The notes under the pieces were generated by a model that saw only the letters and a program-made list of their open reading frames with translations, ran no database searches and was not told where the DNA came from. A program made the translations under genes and the position numbers. A stretch of 64,000 nt of DNA from Acinetobacter baumannii. GTDB lineage: Bacteria > Pseudomonadota > Gammaproteobacteria > Pseudomonadales > Moraxellaceae. The stretch is taken from contig NZ_JADVOP010000016.1 in NCBI RefSeq assembly GCF_016508585.1, forward strand, positions 1 to 64,000. Direction: 5' to 3'. How positions within the stretch are numbered: the first letter of the stretch is position 1; the number at the start of each line of letters is the position of its first letter. Below are positions 1 to 8,295 of this stretch, piece by piece.

Positions 1-273
1 TGACGATCCAATATAAGTCAAAAAACACTTAAATGATTAGGTATAAAAAATTAAGGACACTAAAATTTAAAAAATGTTATAATTATATTATGTCAAAATG
101 CAACAAATGTACTATTAATATTAACAATAAGTAGTTATTCTACTCCATTTTTTCACCAAAATCAAGTTGGTCATTTTTAACTCAATTTTTACCCCATTTA
201 ATTACAAAAACATTCGGACTTATTTTAATTAATGCCTTTTAAAATAAGCCCCTCATACGATTTAATGTAAAAA
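1..273. other. AT-rich stretch at the window edge, nothing recognised
   Basis: No open frame with a convincing start, no tRNA and no clear hairpin is visible. It lies downstream of the lipoprotein gene inside the element, so it may hold that gene's end of transcription, but I see no canonical terminator. Confidence 0.5.
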
Positions 274-804
274 TTAACGGCGCACAAACTGATCAAATTT
301 GTAATTACCTAAATTGGTCTTAACCTCAACCTCCTTAATGTAATTAACATCACAACCTGTCGAAAATTTTGCATAACGCCCAAACTTTAAGTTAGCAGGT
401 AAATATTTCTCACGCATATAATCATTTATGTTGCAGTTATTACCACGATTGATAATGATCTCATTGACCACAATGTTATCCACTTTAGACTGGATGGCAA
501 TATCGTAAACTAAATGTCCATGTATTTGGGATACCTCTAGATTCGGCGGAAAAGTGACATCAATAGGCACACCCTCTATTAATTGTTCAATTGGGTTTAC
601 ATCTCCTGCATCTTCGTAATTATTGTTAACTTCCTCATCCACATCTGCTGATGGTTCAGCCTCGGACGCCGCTGTCATTGCTTCTTCAACCTCAGCTTGT
701 GCCGTTTCTGCACCTACGGCTTGCTCATTTTTAAATTCGCTACAGCCCGACACAACGTATAAGGATGTCGCCATCAAGCCCCAACACAACGATTTTTTAA
801 ACAT
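274..804 (-). CDS. Hypothetical lipoprotein with acidic linker
   Basis: The 176-residue product starts with a lysine-containing N-region and a hydrophobic stretch ending VVSGC, a lipobox with the acylated cysteine at about residue 21, so it should be a lipoprotein. A Glu/Asp/Ala-rich linker (about residues 28 to 68) looks flexible. It is followed by a folded-looking C-terminal domain with two cysteines. A GGGG ribosome site lies 7 bases before the ATG. The gene is divergent from the XRE-type repressor at 942 and shares the AGTC/GACT-rich intergenic region, so it may be under its control. I do not recognise the family; lysogenic-conversion or surface-exclusion roles are only guesses for a cargo lipoprotein. 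Confidence 0.65.
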   Translation of the reverse strand: MFKKSLCWGLMATSLYVVSGCSEFKNEQAVGAETAQAEVEEAMTAASEAEPSADVDEEVNNNYEDAGDVNPIEQLIEGVPIDVTFPPNLEVSQIHGHLVYDIAIQSKVDNIVVNEIIINRGNNCNINDYMREKYLPANLKFGRYAKFSTGCDVNYIKEVEVKTNLGNYKFDQFVRR

Positions 805-818
805 ATTTGCCCCTTTAT

Positions 819-921
819 AAAGTCACAGTCTTTACTTAAAAAACTTGACTAAAAGTCTACTCAAAAACATGACAAAAATCAAAGTCTATTGACTATCTAT
901 AAAGTCACTTAACTAAAAGTC
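819..921. promoter_or_regulatory. Cluster of AGTC/GACT half-sites, candidate repressor operators
   Basis: Between the divergent lipoprotein and XRE-type genes there are repeated AGTC/GACT half-sites. GACT-AAA-AGTC is a perfect inverted repeat at 847-857, AGTC-TATT-GACT is another at 883-894, and AACTAAAAGTC (911-921) nearly repeats the first. Further AAAGTCAC copies occur around 819 and 901. This layout is typical of operators of phage-type repressors; binding by the neighbouring XRE protein is inferred. Confidence 0.55.
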
Positions 922-941
922 AATTTTTTTATTATCCAAAA

Positions 942-1340
942 ATGAACAATGAAAAAGCTCTTTTTGCACAACGTCTCATTACAGCAATGCAGGCCAAAGG
1001 TTACGACGCTAAACCGTCTATTTTAGAGCGGGAATTTAACCTGCGTCATAATGGCAAACCTGTAACGCTTTATGGTGTTAGAAAGTGGCTATTAGGGATG
1101 TCTATGCCATCAAGTGATAAGTTACTTACACTTGCTAAATGGTTAGATGTACCGCCTGAAGAATTGGCTTTTGAAAAGGATATTAAAAAAGCGATTGCCC
1201 AACGTGAAGCTCGTTGGCAACAAGATATTGGTTATAAAGATAAGGACATTGTAGATGCTTTTTTAGCACTACCTCCGTCCCATAAAAAAGTGATTCGGGA
1301 TATGATTGTTGCGTTGTCCAATAATTCACATAAAAATTAA
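942..1340 (+). CDS. XRE-type (phage repressor-like) transcriptional regulator
   Basis: A 132-residue protein whose first about 80 residues look like a lambda-repressor-type helix-turn-helix: an N-terminal helix (FAQRLITAMQAKG), a region ending GVRKWLLGMSMPSSDKL that fits the recognition helix and the following turn, then LAKWLDVPPEEL, a very common end of XRE domains. The C-terminal part is short and helical with no peptidase-like segment, so a self-cleaving CI repressor is unlikely. No good ribosome site precedes the ATG at 942, so translation may be leaderless or weak. It is convergent with ptuB and divergent from the lipoprotein, and probably binds the half-site cluster upstream. Confidence 0.8.
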   Translation: MNNEKALFAQRLITAMQAKGYDAKPSILEREFNLRHNGKPVTLYGVRKWLLGMSMPSSDKLLTLAKWLDVPPEELAFEKDIKKAIAQREARWQQDIGYKDKDIVDAFLALPPSHKKVIRDMIVALSNNSHKN

Positions 1341-1341
1341 G

Positions 1342-1994
1342 TTATTTATTACCATCGACCCAATTTTGCAAAGCCTTACAAATGACGGGTGCAAATGGTT
1401 GTAATTTACCATCGGATACTTCCTGCAAGTTATCAATCAATAAAGTTAATAACTCATCATCCACGACATCAACTGGATCATTTGGGTTTATACTTTGACT
1501 AAGTAAATAATTAGTAATCGCCTGTCTACGCATATCGACCAACTTTTGATTTTGCTGCAAGCTATCACCCAGTTTTAGTACATCTATGGTCTGTTTTGCA
1601 CTATCAGTTAAGCCTGTAACCGTACCACTGATATAAAGTTAAACTCAGTTTCACAACATGCGGATAATGGACTAATTGCTATTTCTTGATTTTCTTTTGC
1701 ATCATCACAACAACCTTTAGTCGTACAACTTGCCACAATATTATTAAAATCAAAGCTAAATTGTGGATGATGATATCGTGGCAAGATATGCTCATTCATA
1801 CAATCGTGGTCTTTTACCCCAACTTGCCGACAGCAATAAGCACATAAATAAGCTTGCTCATCCAAACATGCCTGCCTAATTGCTAATCGTATTTGTTCAG
1901 GATCATCCCCTAAATCATCATATCTATGCGTTGGGTTTTTACGTTTATATTCAGCTAATTTAGTCGGTTCAGACCCTTTATTAATCTGTTGCAA
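1342..1994 (-). pseudogene. ptuB: Septu-type HNH nuclease PtuB, interrupted by a one-base frameshift
   Basis: The N-terminal 128 codons (1608-1994, TTG start 1 base after the ptuA stop, AGGGG ribosome site) encode an HNH protein of the TIGR02646/PtuB type: KGxEPxxLxxYK opening, a CAYC zinc pair, NEHILPRYHHP, then FNNIVASC and a CC pair. The frame then stops at 1608. The next frame, open without a stop from about 1638 down to 1342, continues with YISGTVTGLTD, then LVDMRRQAI and LQPFAPVICKAL, the expected end of this family. Restoring one T in the short T run at 1635-1637 (minus strand) joins both halves into about 217 residues, the normal length. The C-terminal frame has no ATG of its own. Either the gene is broken, or this is an assembly error. 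Confidence 0.75.
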
Positions 1995-1995
1995 C

Positions 1996-3348
1996 TTACT
2001 TCCCCTGCTTGGCTAGGGTTCTTTTTTTCAACATAGCCACAAGTCGCATTACATCTAGCTGATCACTACCAAGTTCAGCTTTCAAGGTTTCAACTAATTG
2101 ATTTGCTTGTTCCAATTGGTTGTTTTGGATCGCATCCATTGCTTGGCTAATTTGTTCAGCAACTTTAGGATTACGATAGTTAGTATCCATATATTGCAAT
2201 AATACTGTATTGGCATCTTGTCCATACAATGATGGTAACGCCGTAATTTCTTGCCCATCCAAATCATACACCAAAATGTCTTGGCTATCGGATATGACCA
2301 ATGGTGAATGTGTGGTTAAGATAAATTGGCAATTGGGGAAAGTTGTTTGTAGGCGTTGTATAATTGATCGTTGCCATTGTGGGTGCAAGTGCATATCAAT
2401 TTCGTCAATCAAAATGATGCCTTTGCCTAGTAATGGGTTATCCAATTTTGGATTCATCATAGCTAAACGGCGTGCAATATCCCCCACCAAAGCCATTAAA
2501 GATTTTTCACCTTGTGATAATTGATTAACGTTTAAAGTCTCGTCATTTTTATCAATAATCATTGCCAAACGTGGCTTACGGCTAACCTGTAAGTTTTTAA
2601 AATCAGGCATAAAAGCATAGATGGCTTGCCTCACCGCCTCAAGTTGACTATCTTTTTCGTACTCTATTAGGTGGTTACTTAATGCCTCAGCCCAACCACT
2701 TTCTTTATTAAAAAGATTATTTTTATTTATTAATTGTATAAAGTCTTTCCAATGCTCATTTTCAACATCTTCCCGATCTCTAAACCATTCAAAAAAACGT
2801 CTAAAATCCACGGCGTTATTTAACGCATTGTCATAACCATCTATTTGTAAAAATTGATGCTTTTCTTTTATTTTTAAAGGGATGTCAATCACACTACGTT
2901 CTACGGGATAAAACGCAATTAAAGGTAAACTACTTTGCTCATTTTCACTAAGCCAATATTTATAATGGTCAGTTAACTGATTTAACTCCGTTAAATGTGT
3001 CGTAAATTCAGCTTTTCTCGCCGTACGGTTTTTGGTAATACGCCATGTATAGGCTTGGCTTTGTTGTTGTAGGTTTTGATCATTAACAATGATTTCGACT
3101 GCTGCTGCATTCGCCGTATTTAAAATCACGCTTTCAGGGATCGGTGTACCATTAGACTTGTCATGTTTTAAACGGGCTACAAACCAAGTCAATGCTGTTG
3201 CTACCGACTTTAATAGTGATGTCTTACCACTACCATTATTACCAATAAAAACCGTGATGTTGGATGGATAGTCTTGTGTAGGTGCTAAAGACACGCTTAG
3301 GTCTTGGAATTGCCCAATATTTTTTAGACTAAAGCTTTGTATTTGCAT
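1996..3348 (-). CDS. ptuA: Septu-type ABC/SMC-like ATPase PtuA
   Basis: A 450-residue AAA/ABC-type ATPase. The opening (MQIQSFSLKNIGQFQDL) and Walker A GNNGSGKT at residues 36-43 are those of OLD/RecF-like defence ATPases. The signature LSQGEKS is at 277-283, Walker B IILIDEIDMHLHP at 311-323, and the H-loop TTHSP at 345-349; all key residues are intact. In Septu, PtuA forms the ATPase core that holds the HNH nuclease PtuB and responds to phage infection. The immediately following ptuB-like gene (1-base gap, translational coupling) identifies this one as PtuA rather than a lone OLD-type ATPase. No reverse transcriptase is nearby, so it is not part of a retron. Confidence 0.85.
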   Translation of the reverse strand: MQIQSFSLKNIGQFQDLSVSLAPTQDYPSNITVFIGNNGSGKTSLLKSVATALTWFVARLKHDKSNGTPIPESVILNTANAAAVEIIVNDQNLQQQSQAYTWRITKNRTARKAEFTTHLTELNQLTDHYKYWLSENEQSSLPLIAFYPVERSVIDIPLKIKEKHQFLQIDGYDNALNNAVDFRRFFEWFRDREDVENEHWKDFIQLINKNNLFNKESGWAEALSNHLIEYEKDSQLEAVRQAIYAFMPDFKNLQVSRKPRLAMIIDKNDETLNVNQLSQGEKSLMALVGDIARRLAMMNPKLDNPLLGKGIILIDEIDMHLHPQWQRSIIQRLQTTFPNCQFILTTHSPLVISDSQDILVYDLDGQEITALPSLYGQDANTVLLQYMDTNYRNPKVAEQISQAMDAIQNNQLEQANQLVETLKAELGSDQLDVMRLVAMLKKRTLAKQGK

Positions 3349-3471
3349 ACTTACCTACGATTCCTTAGATGTTTCCAATCCATCATACTATATCAATTTC
3401 TTTGCTTTTAAGGGTTTAGTATTGTGATTACTTTAATATTTTTACATTAAGCAATCACTATTTCTTATCCC

Positions 3472-3837
3472 CTACAAACTTGCGTGATACACCAACTTTT
3501 GTACTTCAGTTTGATACTCATCCCAATCAAATACAACTTGTCCATATTGGCTAAAGGCATCATGTTCGGGGCTATTCTCATCCAATAAAATGATTTTGGG
3601 GTATCTTTGCTGTAATTGGCTTATATCCAATTGATCTAATTTAGGGTAAACCAAGCCATAGCCCAACCAATGTTGCACAGCAAGGGCTAAAACTTGACTA
3701 TTTTCATACTCAGTTTCAGCCATAATGACATCGGGATCAAACTCTAATATTTGATGTTGATCATCATCTGTCATTTGTAATGATCTAAAGCCTAAAATTG
3801 TCGATTTAGGGTTGTCATAAGCTGATAATAATTGCAT
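3472..3837 (-). CDS. Hypothetical acidic protein downstream of the integrase
   Basis: A 121-residue product from the ATG at 3837, which has a strong AAGGAG ribosome site 6 bases upstream; the site overlaps the end of the integrase gene, so the two are probably co-transcribed and coupled. The protein is acidic, has no signal peptide, membrane segment or cysteine pair, and contains a segment (IILLDENSPEHDAF) that looks like a beta-strand followed by a loop. I do not recognise the family. An accessory role in the element (recombination directionality or defence regulation) is possible but only from position. Confidence 0.6.
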   Translation of the reverse strand: MQLLSAYDNPKSTILGFRSLQMTDDDQHQILEFDPDVIMAETEYENSQVLALAVQHWLGYGLVYPKLDQLDISQLQQRYPKIILLDENSPEHDAFSQYGQVVFDWDEYQTEVQKLVYHASL

Positions 3838-3847
3838 CAAGGTCTCC

Positions 3848-5050
3848 TTATTCTTTTACTAAATTATCAATATAGTCTGCCCACCATTGCATCATCCCAA
3901 CCCGTTCTTCAAGGTGTGACCCTTTGTCATACGCACCTTTTACACCTTTTTTCATATGGGCTAAACATGCTTCAACCACTTGCTCTTTATCACTAAATTG
4001 ATTGTTCAAGGCGGTACTTGCAATATGTCTAAAGCCATGTGGGTTTTGTCGCCCCTTATAACCCATACGATTTAATGCCATATTAAAGGTATTATCCGAT
4101 ATAGGCTGACTTAGGCTATTACGACCTGCAAACAATAAATCAGATTCCGTTCGATATTGCTCTAACTCTTTTAACAAGGTAATAGCTTGTTTAGGCAAAG
4201 GTACAGCATGGGCAATGCCTTTTTTCATAATTTCAGCAGGCTTAACCCACATTGCTTTTTCAAAATTAAATTGATCCCAAGTCGCAAAACGTAACTCTAC
4301 AGGGCGTGGGAATAATAAAGCCATTAACTCTAAACCTATCGCCAATTTACGTTGATGATGATTACGTATGTCGGTAATTAATTGGGGCAATTCATCTATT
4401 TCTACAAACTTCATATTACCACCATCATTTTTATCTAAATGCTTGGTCATCCCATCAATTGGGTTAAAGTTGATCTTTGCTTGGAATTTCGCCCAGTCAT
4501 AAGCATTACGGCAATAAGATGTTAATTTTTCAACTTGGGTGTGGATGTTTAATTCACGTTGCAAACCTTGAAAGAAGTCAAACCATTCTTTAGGGGTAAT
4601 TTCCGTAAAATCACGCTCACCAAATTTAGGGATAATATGACGGTTAATAGATTTTTGCGCTTTATCAAAAGTTGTTGCACCCCATGCGGATTTTCTAGTA
4701 TCCAACCATTCCTCCATTAAGATACTAAACTTTTGCCCCTCGATCTGTTGTTGCTGTTGTTTAATGTGCTTCTTTGTTTCTAACACTTCCCCATTGGCTA
4801 ATTTTTCAGATAACTCATTTGCCTTACGTCTTGCTGCTGCACCACTGACACTTGGGTATCCACCAATCCCTTTCCATGACCAAGTCCCTTTTTCATTTTT
4901 ATAACGTAGTTGCCAAGACTTTTTTCCTGTCTTTTGCACCACAAAATACAATCCACCTGTATCACGTTCACGATAATCTTTGTCTTCGGGTTCTAAACTT
5001 GCCAAAGTCGTGTCAGATAAAGGTCTTTTTTTAATGGCATCTCGTTTCAT
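3848..5050 (-). CDS. P4-type tyrosine integrase
   Basis: A 400-residue integrase with the usual three parts: an N-terminal DUF4102-like arm-binding domain (LSDTTLASLEPEDKDYRERD, GLYFVVQKTGKKSW), a core-binding domain at about residues 110-200, and a catalytic domain. Visible catalytic elements are LLFPRPVELRFATW (first Arg), HGFRHIASTALN (His-x-x-Arg) and, near the C-terminus, GAYDKGSHLEERVGMM, where the Tyr nucleophile is expected. It integrates and excises the element at tRNA-Val. The ATG at 5050 is preceded at 5059-5091 by an inverted repeat of TGTATCAT, suggesting autoregulation or arm-type binding sites. Length matches the family, so it is probably active. Confidence 0.9.
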   Translation of the reverse strand: MKRDAIKKRPLSDTTLASLEPEDKDYRERDTGGLYFVVQKTGKKSWQLRYKNEKGTWSWKGIGGYPSVSGAAARRKANELSEKLANGEVLETKKHIKQQQQQIEGQKFSILMEEWLDTRKSAWGATTFDKAQKSINRHIIPKFGERDFTEITPKEWFDFFQGLQRELNIHTQVEKLTSYCRNAYDWAKFQAKINFNPIDGMTKHLDKNDGGNMKFVEIDELPQLITDIRNHHQRKLAIGLELMALLFPRPVELRFATWDQFNFEKAMWVKPAEIMKKGIAHAVPLPKQAITLLKELEQYRTESDLLFAGRNSLSQPISDNTFNMALNRMGYKGRQNPHGFRHIASTALNNQFSDKEQVVEACLAHMKKGVKGAYDKGSHLEERVGMMQWWADYIDNLVKE

Positions 5051-5058
5051 TCGATTCT

Positions 5059-5205
5059 TGTATCATGAGTTAAGTTTAAATCAATGATACACCATATGAT
5101 ACAAGACGGACAGTGGTATGTATCTTTATATAACGGTATATAAAACAATAAAAAAGCCCTAAATACATGATATTTAGGGCTTTTTAACTTATATATCGTG
5201 ATACA
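5059..5205. promoter_or_regulatory. TGATACA repeats around the integrase promoter
   Basis: TGATACA occurs at 5085-5091, 5097-5103 and 5199-5205, its reverse complement TGTATCA at 5059-5065, and a six-base match TGTATC at 5119-5124. The first two form a perfect 8-base inverted repeat (TGTATCAT 5059-5066, ATGATACA 5084-5091) just upstream of the integrase start. The cluster lies between the integrase and the tRNA attachment site, where arm-type integrase sites or an excisionase/operator would be expected. The protein bound is unknown. Confidence 0.55.
5151..5185. terminator. Bidirectional intrinsic terminator between tRNA-Val and integrase
   Basis: A perfect 15-base stem AAAAAGCCCTAAATA / TATTTAGGGCTTTTT with a 5-base loop at 5166-5170 gives U-runs on both strands. 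It would stop tRNA-Val transcription before the integrase gene. Confidence 0.85.
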
Positions 5206-5227
5206 CAGACATACAAATTTAATATAT

Positions 5228-5304
5228 TGGTAGGTATATCCAGACTCGAACTGGAGACCTCTACGATGTCAACGTAGCGCTCTAACCAACTGAGCTATAC
5301 ACCT
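5228..5304 (-). tRNA. tRNA-Val (anticodon GAC)
   Basis: A full cloverleaf is readable on the minus strand. The acceptor AGGTGTA pairs with TATACCT (one G-T pair), the D-arm is GCTCAGTTGGTTAGAGC, the anticodon stem CTACG/CGTAG encloses the loop TTGACAT with anticodon GAC, the T-arm is TCCAG TTCGAGT CTGGA, and the 3' CCA is encoded at 5228-5230. The element to its left is integrated at this 3' end. Confidence 0.95.
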
Positions 5305-5348
5305 GAAGTGCTGAGAATATTATTCATTTTTCAGCAATATGACAAGAC

Positions 5349-7364
5349 TTATTTTCCCGCTTTTAACGCATTCGAACACTCTTTAAGCAATTTCTTAATT
5401 TCCTGAATATCTTGTTGATTTTCATTATCTAAATAAGTAATTTTTTGGAAAACTTTATTCGCCTGTTCAAATGATTTTTTTTCTTCAACCCGACTGGCCA
5501 AACGAGACATCCATTGTTGAAAAGTTTCAGACTCTACTTTTTGATCATCTTTTGACAACTGGCGATTAAACTTAAAAATCAATCGCTCAAGCTCAGACAT
5601 CTGTTTTACCCGAAAAAGTTTTGTCACTCCCCAGTAAACCATTAATAATCCAATGATTCCTAAAATTAAGACCAATCCATAACTATACACTGAAGTCAGT
5701 CCCAGTTTTTTCATCCACCCACTTTGCTTTTCAGCATCATAGCCCACGACTTTGCTTTGCCATTGAAAACTTGCATAGTCACTCCAGACTCTTAATGTTC
5801 TCAATATGGATGAATGCTGAAAGCGTATATTTGAATAAGCGCCATCACCAAAAATTGCCGCATTACCCTCTATGGTCGTTTGCATTCCCTGATCGATTCG
5901 CATTGGCGCAATGATGGCTGTAGGATCAATTCGATGCCATTGTCCCTGTTGGTACACTTCCGCCCATGCATGGGCATCTAATTGACGGACTTCCCAACTT
6001 TTCCCATCTGGCGCCAGTTCACCACCTTGATAACCTGTGACGACACGAGCAGGTATTCCGACATAACGCATCAGTAAAACAAAGCTTGAGGCATAGTGTT
6101 CGCAGAACCCCTGTCTTGATTGAAATAAAAATTCATCTATTCGATGATTCCCCAATTTCCCAGGTGCGAGTGTATAAACAAAATTTTCTTTTTTATACCA
6201 ATTTAGAATATTTTTGATATAGGTATCAGGATTTTCTTGGCTTTGATGAAACATAGCCAATGCAAACTTCTGCGCTTGTAGATCACGGTTTTTAGGATAT
6301 TTTAGATTATTTTTAAGCATCCATTGTTCAAATGCTGGTACTTGAACATCCTGAACACGCGAGCCAATCCATTGCAATTCGACGGGTTGTACCCGTTGTA
6401 CAAGTTGTTTGGGTGTAATAGACCAGTCTTGATGTAATTCTAAACGTTGTTCTATTGGAATTGACTTTTCCAAACCTGTGATCCACTGCTGAGCAGGATC
6501 ACCGGCTAGATACTGATAATGAAAACCATCCTGTTGACCTGTGATTTTTGAATAGGATTTGCTCTGTTTGTTACTAAATTCACTTGTCCAAATTGTACCA
6601 TCATAATGATCTAATACCATTGCTCGCCAATACAATTCATTGCGGTTCGGGAACTGCTTCATGTCTCCAATAATTCGAAAAGCCAAGGCGCTTGATTGCG
6701 ACAAAGATGCAATATCCCCTGGTGACATGCGATCACTCAATCCTGTTACTGCTTGATGGTTAGGAATCGGAATTTGCCAAAGTGGAGGCAAACGTGGAAA
6801 AAACAAAAACAGCAAAATAAAAAAAGGCAAAGCCAGACCAATAAATTTAAGAATATGGAGCGAGTCGTTTTTAAGTGATTGTAAGACAGGCTGTGCAATT
6901 TCAAAATTGGCGGTCTGTACTCGATATAATCCAACCAAGCAGCTGATTAGGCAACACAATACTAAAACAGCCATTGCAAAAGATTGGCTATGTAAAAATA
7001 AACTCGCACTCACAAACAAAGCAAAATTAAACAGTATGATAAAGTCACGTTTAGACTTGGTTTCAAGTGCTTTGGCAAATAAAAAAGTAGAAAGCACAGC
7101 AGTACCGGCCTCTATACCTAAAAATGTTTGGGTATCGATATAGATAATCAGCAATGCAAAAAATGCAAATAACAGCTTTGGTGCTTGAAATAAAACTCGA
7201 GGGAAATTGAATGTTTGATGAGCATTGATTTTTTGATAATACCACCCTAAACCAAGGAGATTGACCAGAAACAATATCGATAAGGCAATCGGCATATAGG
7301 CAAGCTGGGCCAACCAAATCAAACTTAAGGCAACTAAAATTGAAATTTGGATTGATTTGTTCAT
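5349..7364 (-). CDS. Membrane transglutaminase-like protein, TgpA type (DUF3488)
   Basis: About 671 residues from the ATG at 7364, which has a GAGG site 7 bases upstream. An N-terminal block of several membrane helices (DUF3488-like, about residues 1-200) precedes a periplasmic transglutaminase-like domain with the Cys-His-Asp triad visible in QGFCEHYA (about 420), DAHAWAEV (about 467) and RIDPTA (about 481). A further membrane helix (about 550-575) and a cytoplasmic DUF4129-like tail follow. It is the third gene of a moxR-DUF58-tgpA operon, a combination found in many proteobacteria; the Pseudomonas homologue TgpA is needed for viability. The substrate in the periplasm is not known. Confidence 0.9.
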   Translation of the reverse strand: MNKSIQISILVALSLIWLAQLAYMPIALSILFLVNLLGLGWYYQKINAHQTFNFPRVLFQAPKLLFAFFALLIIYIDTQTFLGIEAGTAVLSTFLFAKALETKSKRDFIILFNFALFVSASLFLHSQSFAMAVLVLCCLISCLVGLYRVQTANFEIAQPVLQSLKNDSLHILKFIGLALPFFILLFLFFPRLPPLWQIPIPNHQAVTGLSDRMSPGDIASLSQSSALAFRIIGDMKQFPNRNELYWRAMVLDHYDGTIWTSEFSNKQSKSYSKITGQQDGFHYQYLAGDPAQQWITGLEKSIPIEQRLELHQDWSITPKQLVQRVQPVELQWIGSRVQDVQVPAFEQWMLKNNLKYPKNRDLQAQKFALAMFHQSQENPDTYIKNILNWYKKENFVYTLAPGKLGNHRIDEFLFQSRQGFCEHYASSFVLLMRYVGIPARVVTGYQGGELAPDGKSWEVRQLDAHAWAEVYQQGQWHRIDPTAIIAPMRIDQGMQTTIEGNAAIFGDGAYSNIRFQHSSILRTLRVWSDYASFQWQSKVVGYDAEKQSGWMKKLGLTSVYSYGLVLILGIIGLLMVYWGVTKLFRVKQMSELERLIFKFNRQLSKDDQKVESETFQQWMSRLASRVEEKKSFEQANKVFQKITYLDNENQQDIQEIKKLLKECSNALKAGK

Positions 7365-7373
7365 GTCCAATCC

Positions 7374-8282
7374 TCAAGCTTGTGCCAACAAGGTTTTGAT
7401 ATGAATATAATGCTGTTCCCCTACACCATTTTCTGTCTGAGCATGGGGTAAAATAATACAATATGGAGATTGCAGTTGTTCGCAACGATCAACCAATTCC
7501 ATCATTAGACTTAGTTTTTCTTCATGCGCTGCACTGGGCATTTTGGCATATTCAATTTGCATGGCATGGGTGTCCAGTAAATCCTCAAACTGCTTGACAA
7601 ATAGCCCTTGTCCTCGAGCTGCCTGCTTCCATGAAATACTCTGTAATGAATCACCTATTTTAAAATTTCTCAATTCTTTAAACTCATCCAGATCAGGCTC
7701 ACCCGTATTCGCCTGAATATGTGAATATTGCAGACCAGACTTTGCTTCAGGAGCAATCCAGTAATCATTGGTCAGATAAATGTATGTCCATGCTCGGACT
7801 AAACCTAATGGATAAGTTGAATAAATCTGAATTGGAGGAATTGAAAATTTACCACGTTTTTGCGGTATAAAATTTAACTCAAAGCTTTGCTGCTTATCCT
7901 CAAATAAAAAAGGCAGTAACTGATCATCGAATTTAAAATTTAGAAACTTCAGGCTTGCTCGGTGTTGTTGCAAAATCACGGTGACTTTAAAAGCCTCGTT
8001 CACCTTACCGACTTCATCAGCAATGACTTCAATGGTCACACCGTGCAATTGCTTAAAACTCAAATAAAAACTAATACACAAAATGGCACTTATTAAAAAG
8101 CAAAAACCTAGAATCAAGTTATTTGCATAGTTAATTCCCGCAATAAATGTGATTAAAATAAGTACAAGATACAGAAAGCCTTGTTGGTAGATAAATACTA
8201 AGACTTCATTTTGCTTGAGCGTCCGTATACCTGTGTAACGAAATCTTTGGTGCAACCACTGTACGAATCTTTTAGCAAACAT
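7374..8282 (-). CDS. DUF58 family membrane protein
   Basis: The 302-residue protein has two adjacent membrane helices near residues 30-75 and then a soluble domain with the DUF58 signature NFKIGDSLQSISWKQAARGQGLFVKQFED (read in two parts around residues 205-235). The region before it resembles a beta-rich domain, and the end a degenerate von Willebrand-A fold. It lies between moxR and the transglutaminase gene with only 9 and 13 bases between coding regions, so the three are an operon. DUF58 proteins are thought to act with MoxR ATPases in chaperone-like or envelope functions; the exact role is unknown. Confidence 0.88.
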   Translation of the reverse strand: MFAKRFVQWLHQRFRYTGIRTLKQNEVLVFIYQQGFLYLVLILITFIAGINYANNLILGFCFLISAILCISFYLSFKQLHGVTIEVIADEVGKVNEAFKVTVILQQHRASLKFLNFKFDDQLLPFLFEDKQQSFELNFIPQKRGKFSIPPIQIYSTYPLGLVRAWTYIYLTNDYWIAPEAKSGLQYSHIQANTGEPDLDEFKELRNFKIGDSLQSISWKQAARGQGLFVKQFEDLLDTHAMQIEYAKMPSAAHEEKLSLMMELVDRCEQLQSPYCIILPHAQTENGVGEQHYIHIKTLLAQA

Positions 8283-8295
8283 GCTTAAATCCTAA

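Larger units (their letters stand above)
1..5230. mobile_element. Partial integrative element in tRNA-Val carrying a Septu-type defence operon
   Basis: A tyrosine integrase of the P4 type sits about 180 bases from the 3' end of a tRNA-Val gene and is transcribed away from it, the usual arrangement for an element that integrated at a tRNA 3' end. Cargo between the integrase and the window edge is accessory: a small unknown gene, ptuA/ptuB-like defence genes, an XRE-type repressor and a lipoprotein. I looked for a second copy of the tRNA 3' end between 1 and 5220 and saw none, so the far attachment site is probably left of the window. The right boundary is inferred as the tRNA CCA end; the left end is unknown. 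Confidence 0.75.

Noticed and set aside
1342..1560. A separate 72-codon gene on the minus strand
   Set aside because: It has only a TTG start, its frame is open upstream to the ptuB frameshift, and its sequence is the expected C-terminus of PtuB; I treat it as part of that gene.
1630..1640. Programmed -1 frameshifting in ptuB
   Set aside because: A -1 slip at TTT would join the frames, but there is no X-XXY-YYZ slippery heptamer in the right phase and the family is not known to use it; a simple indel is more likely.
1342..3348. Retron with Septu-like effectors
   Set aside because: No reverse transcriptase or msr/msd-like inverted repeats are present next to the two genes.
1..5227. Second attachment site of the integrative element
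   Set aside because: No copy of the tRNA-Val 3' end was seen; it is probably outside the window.
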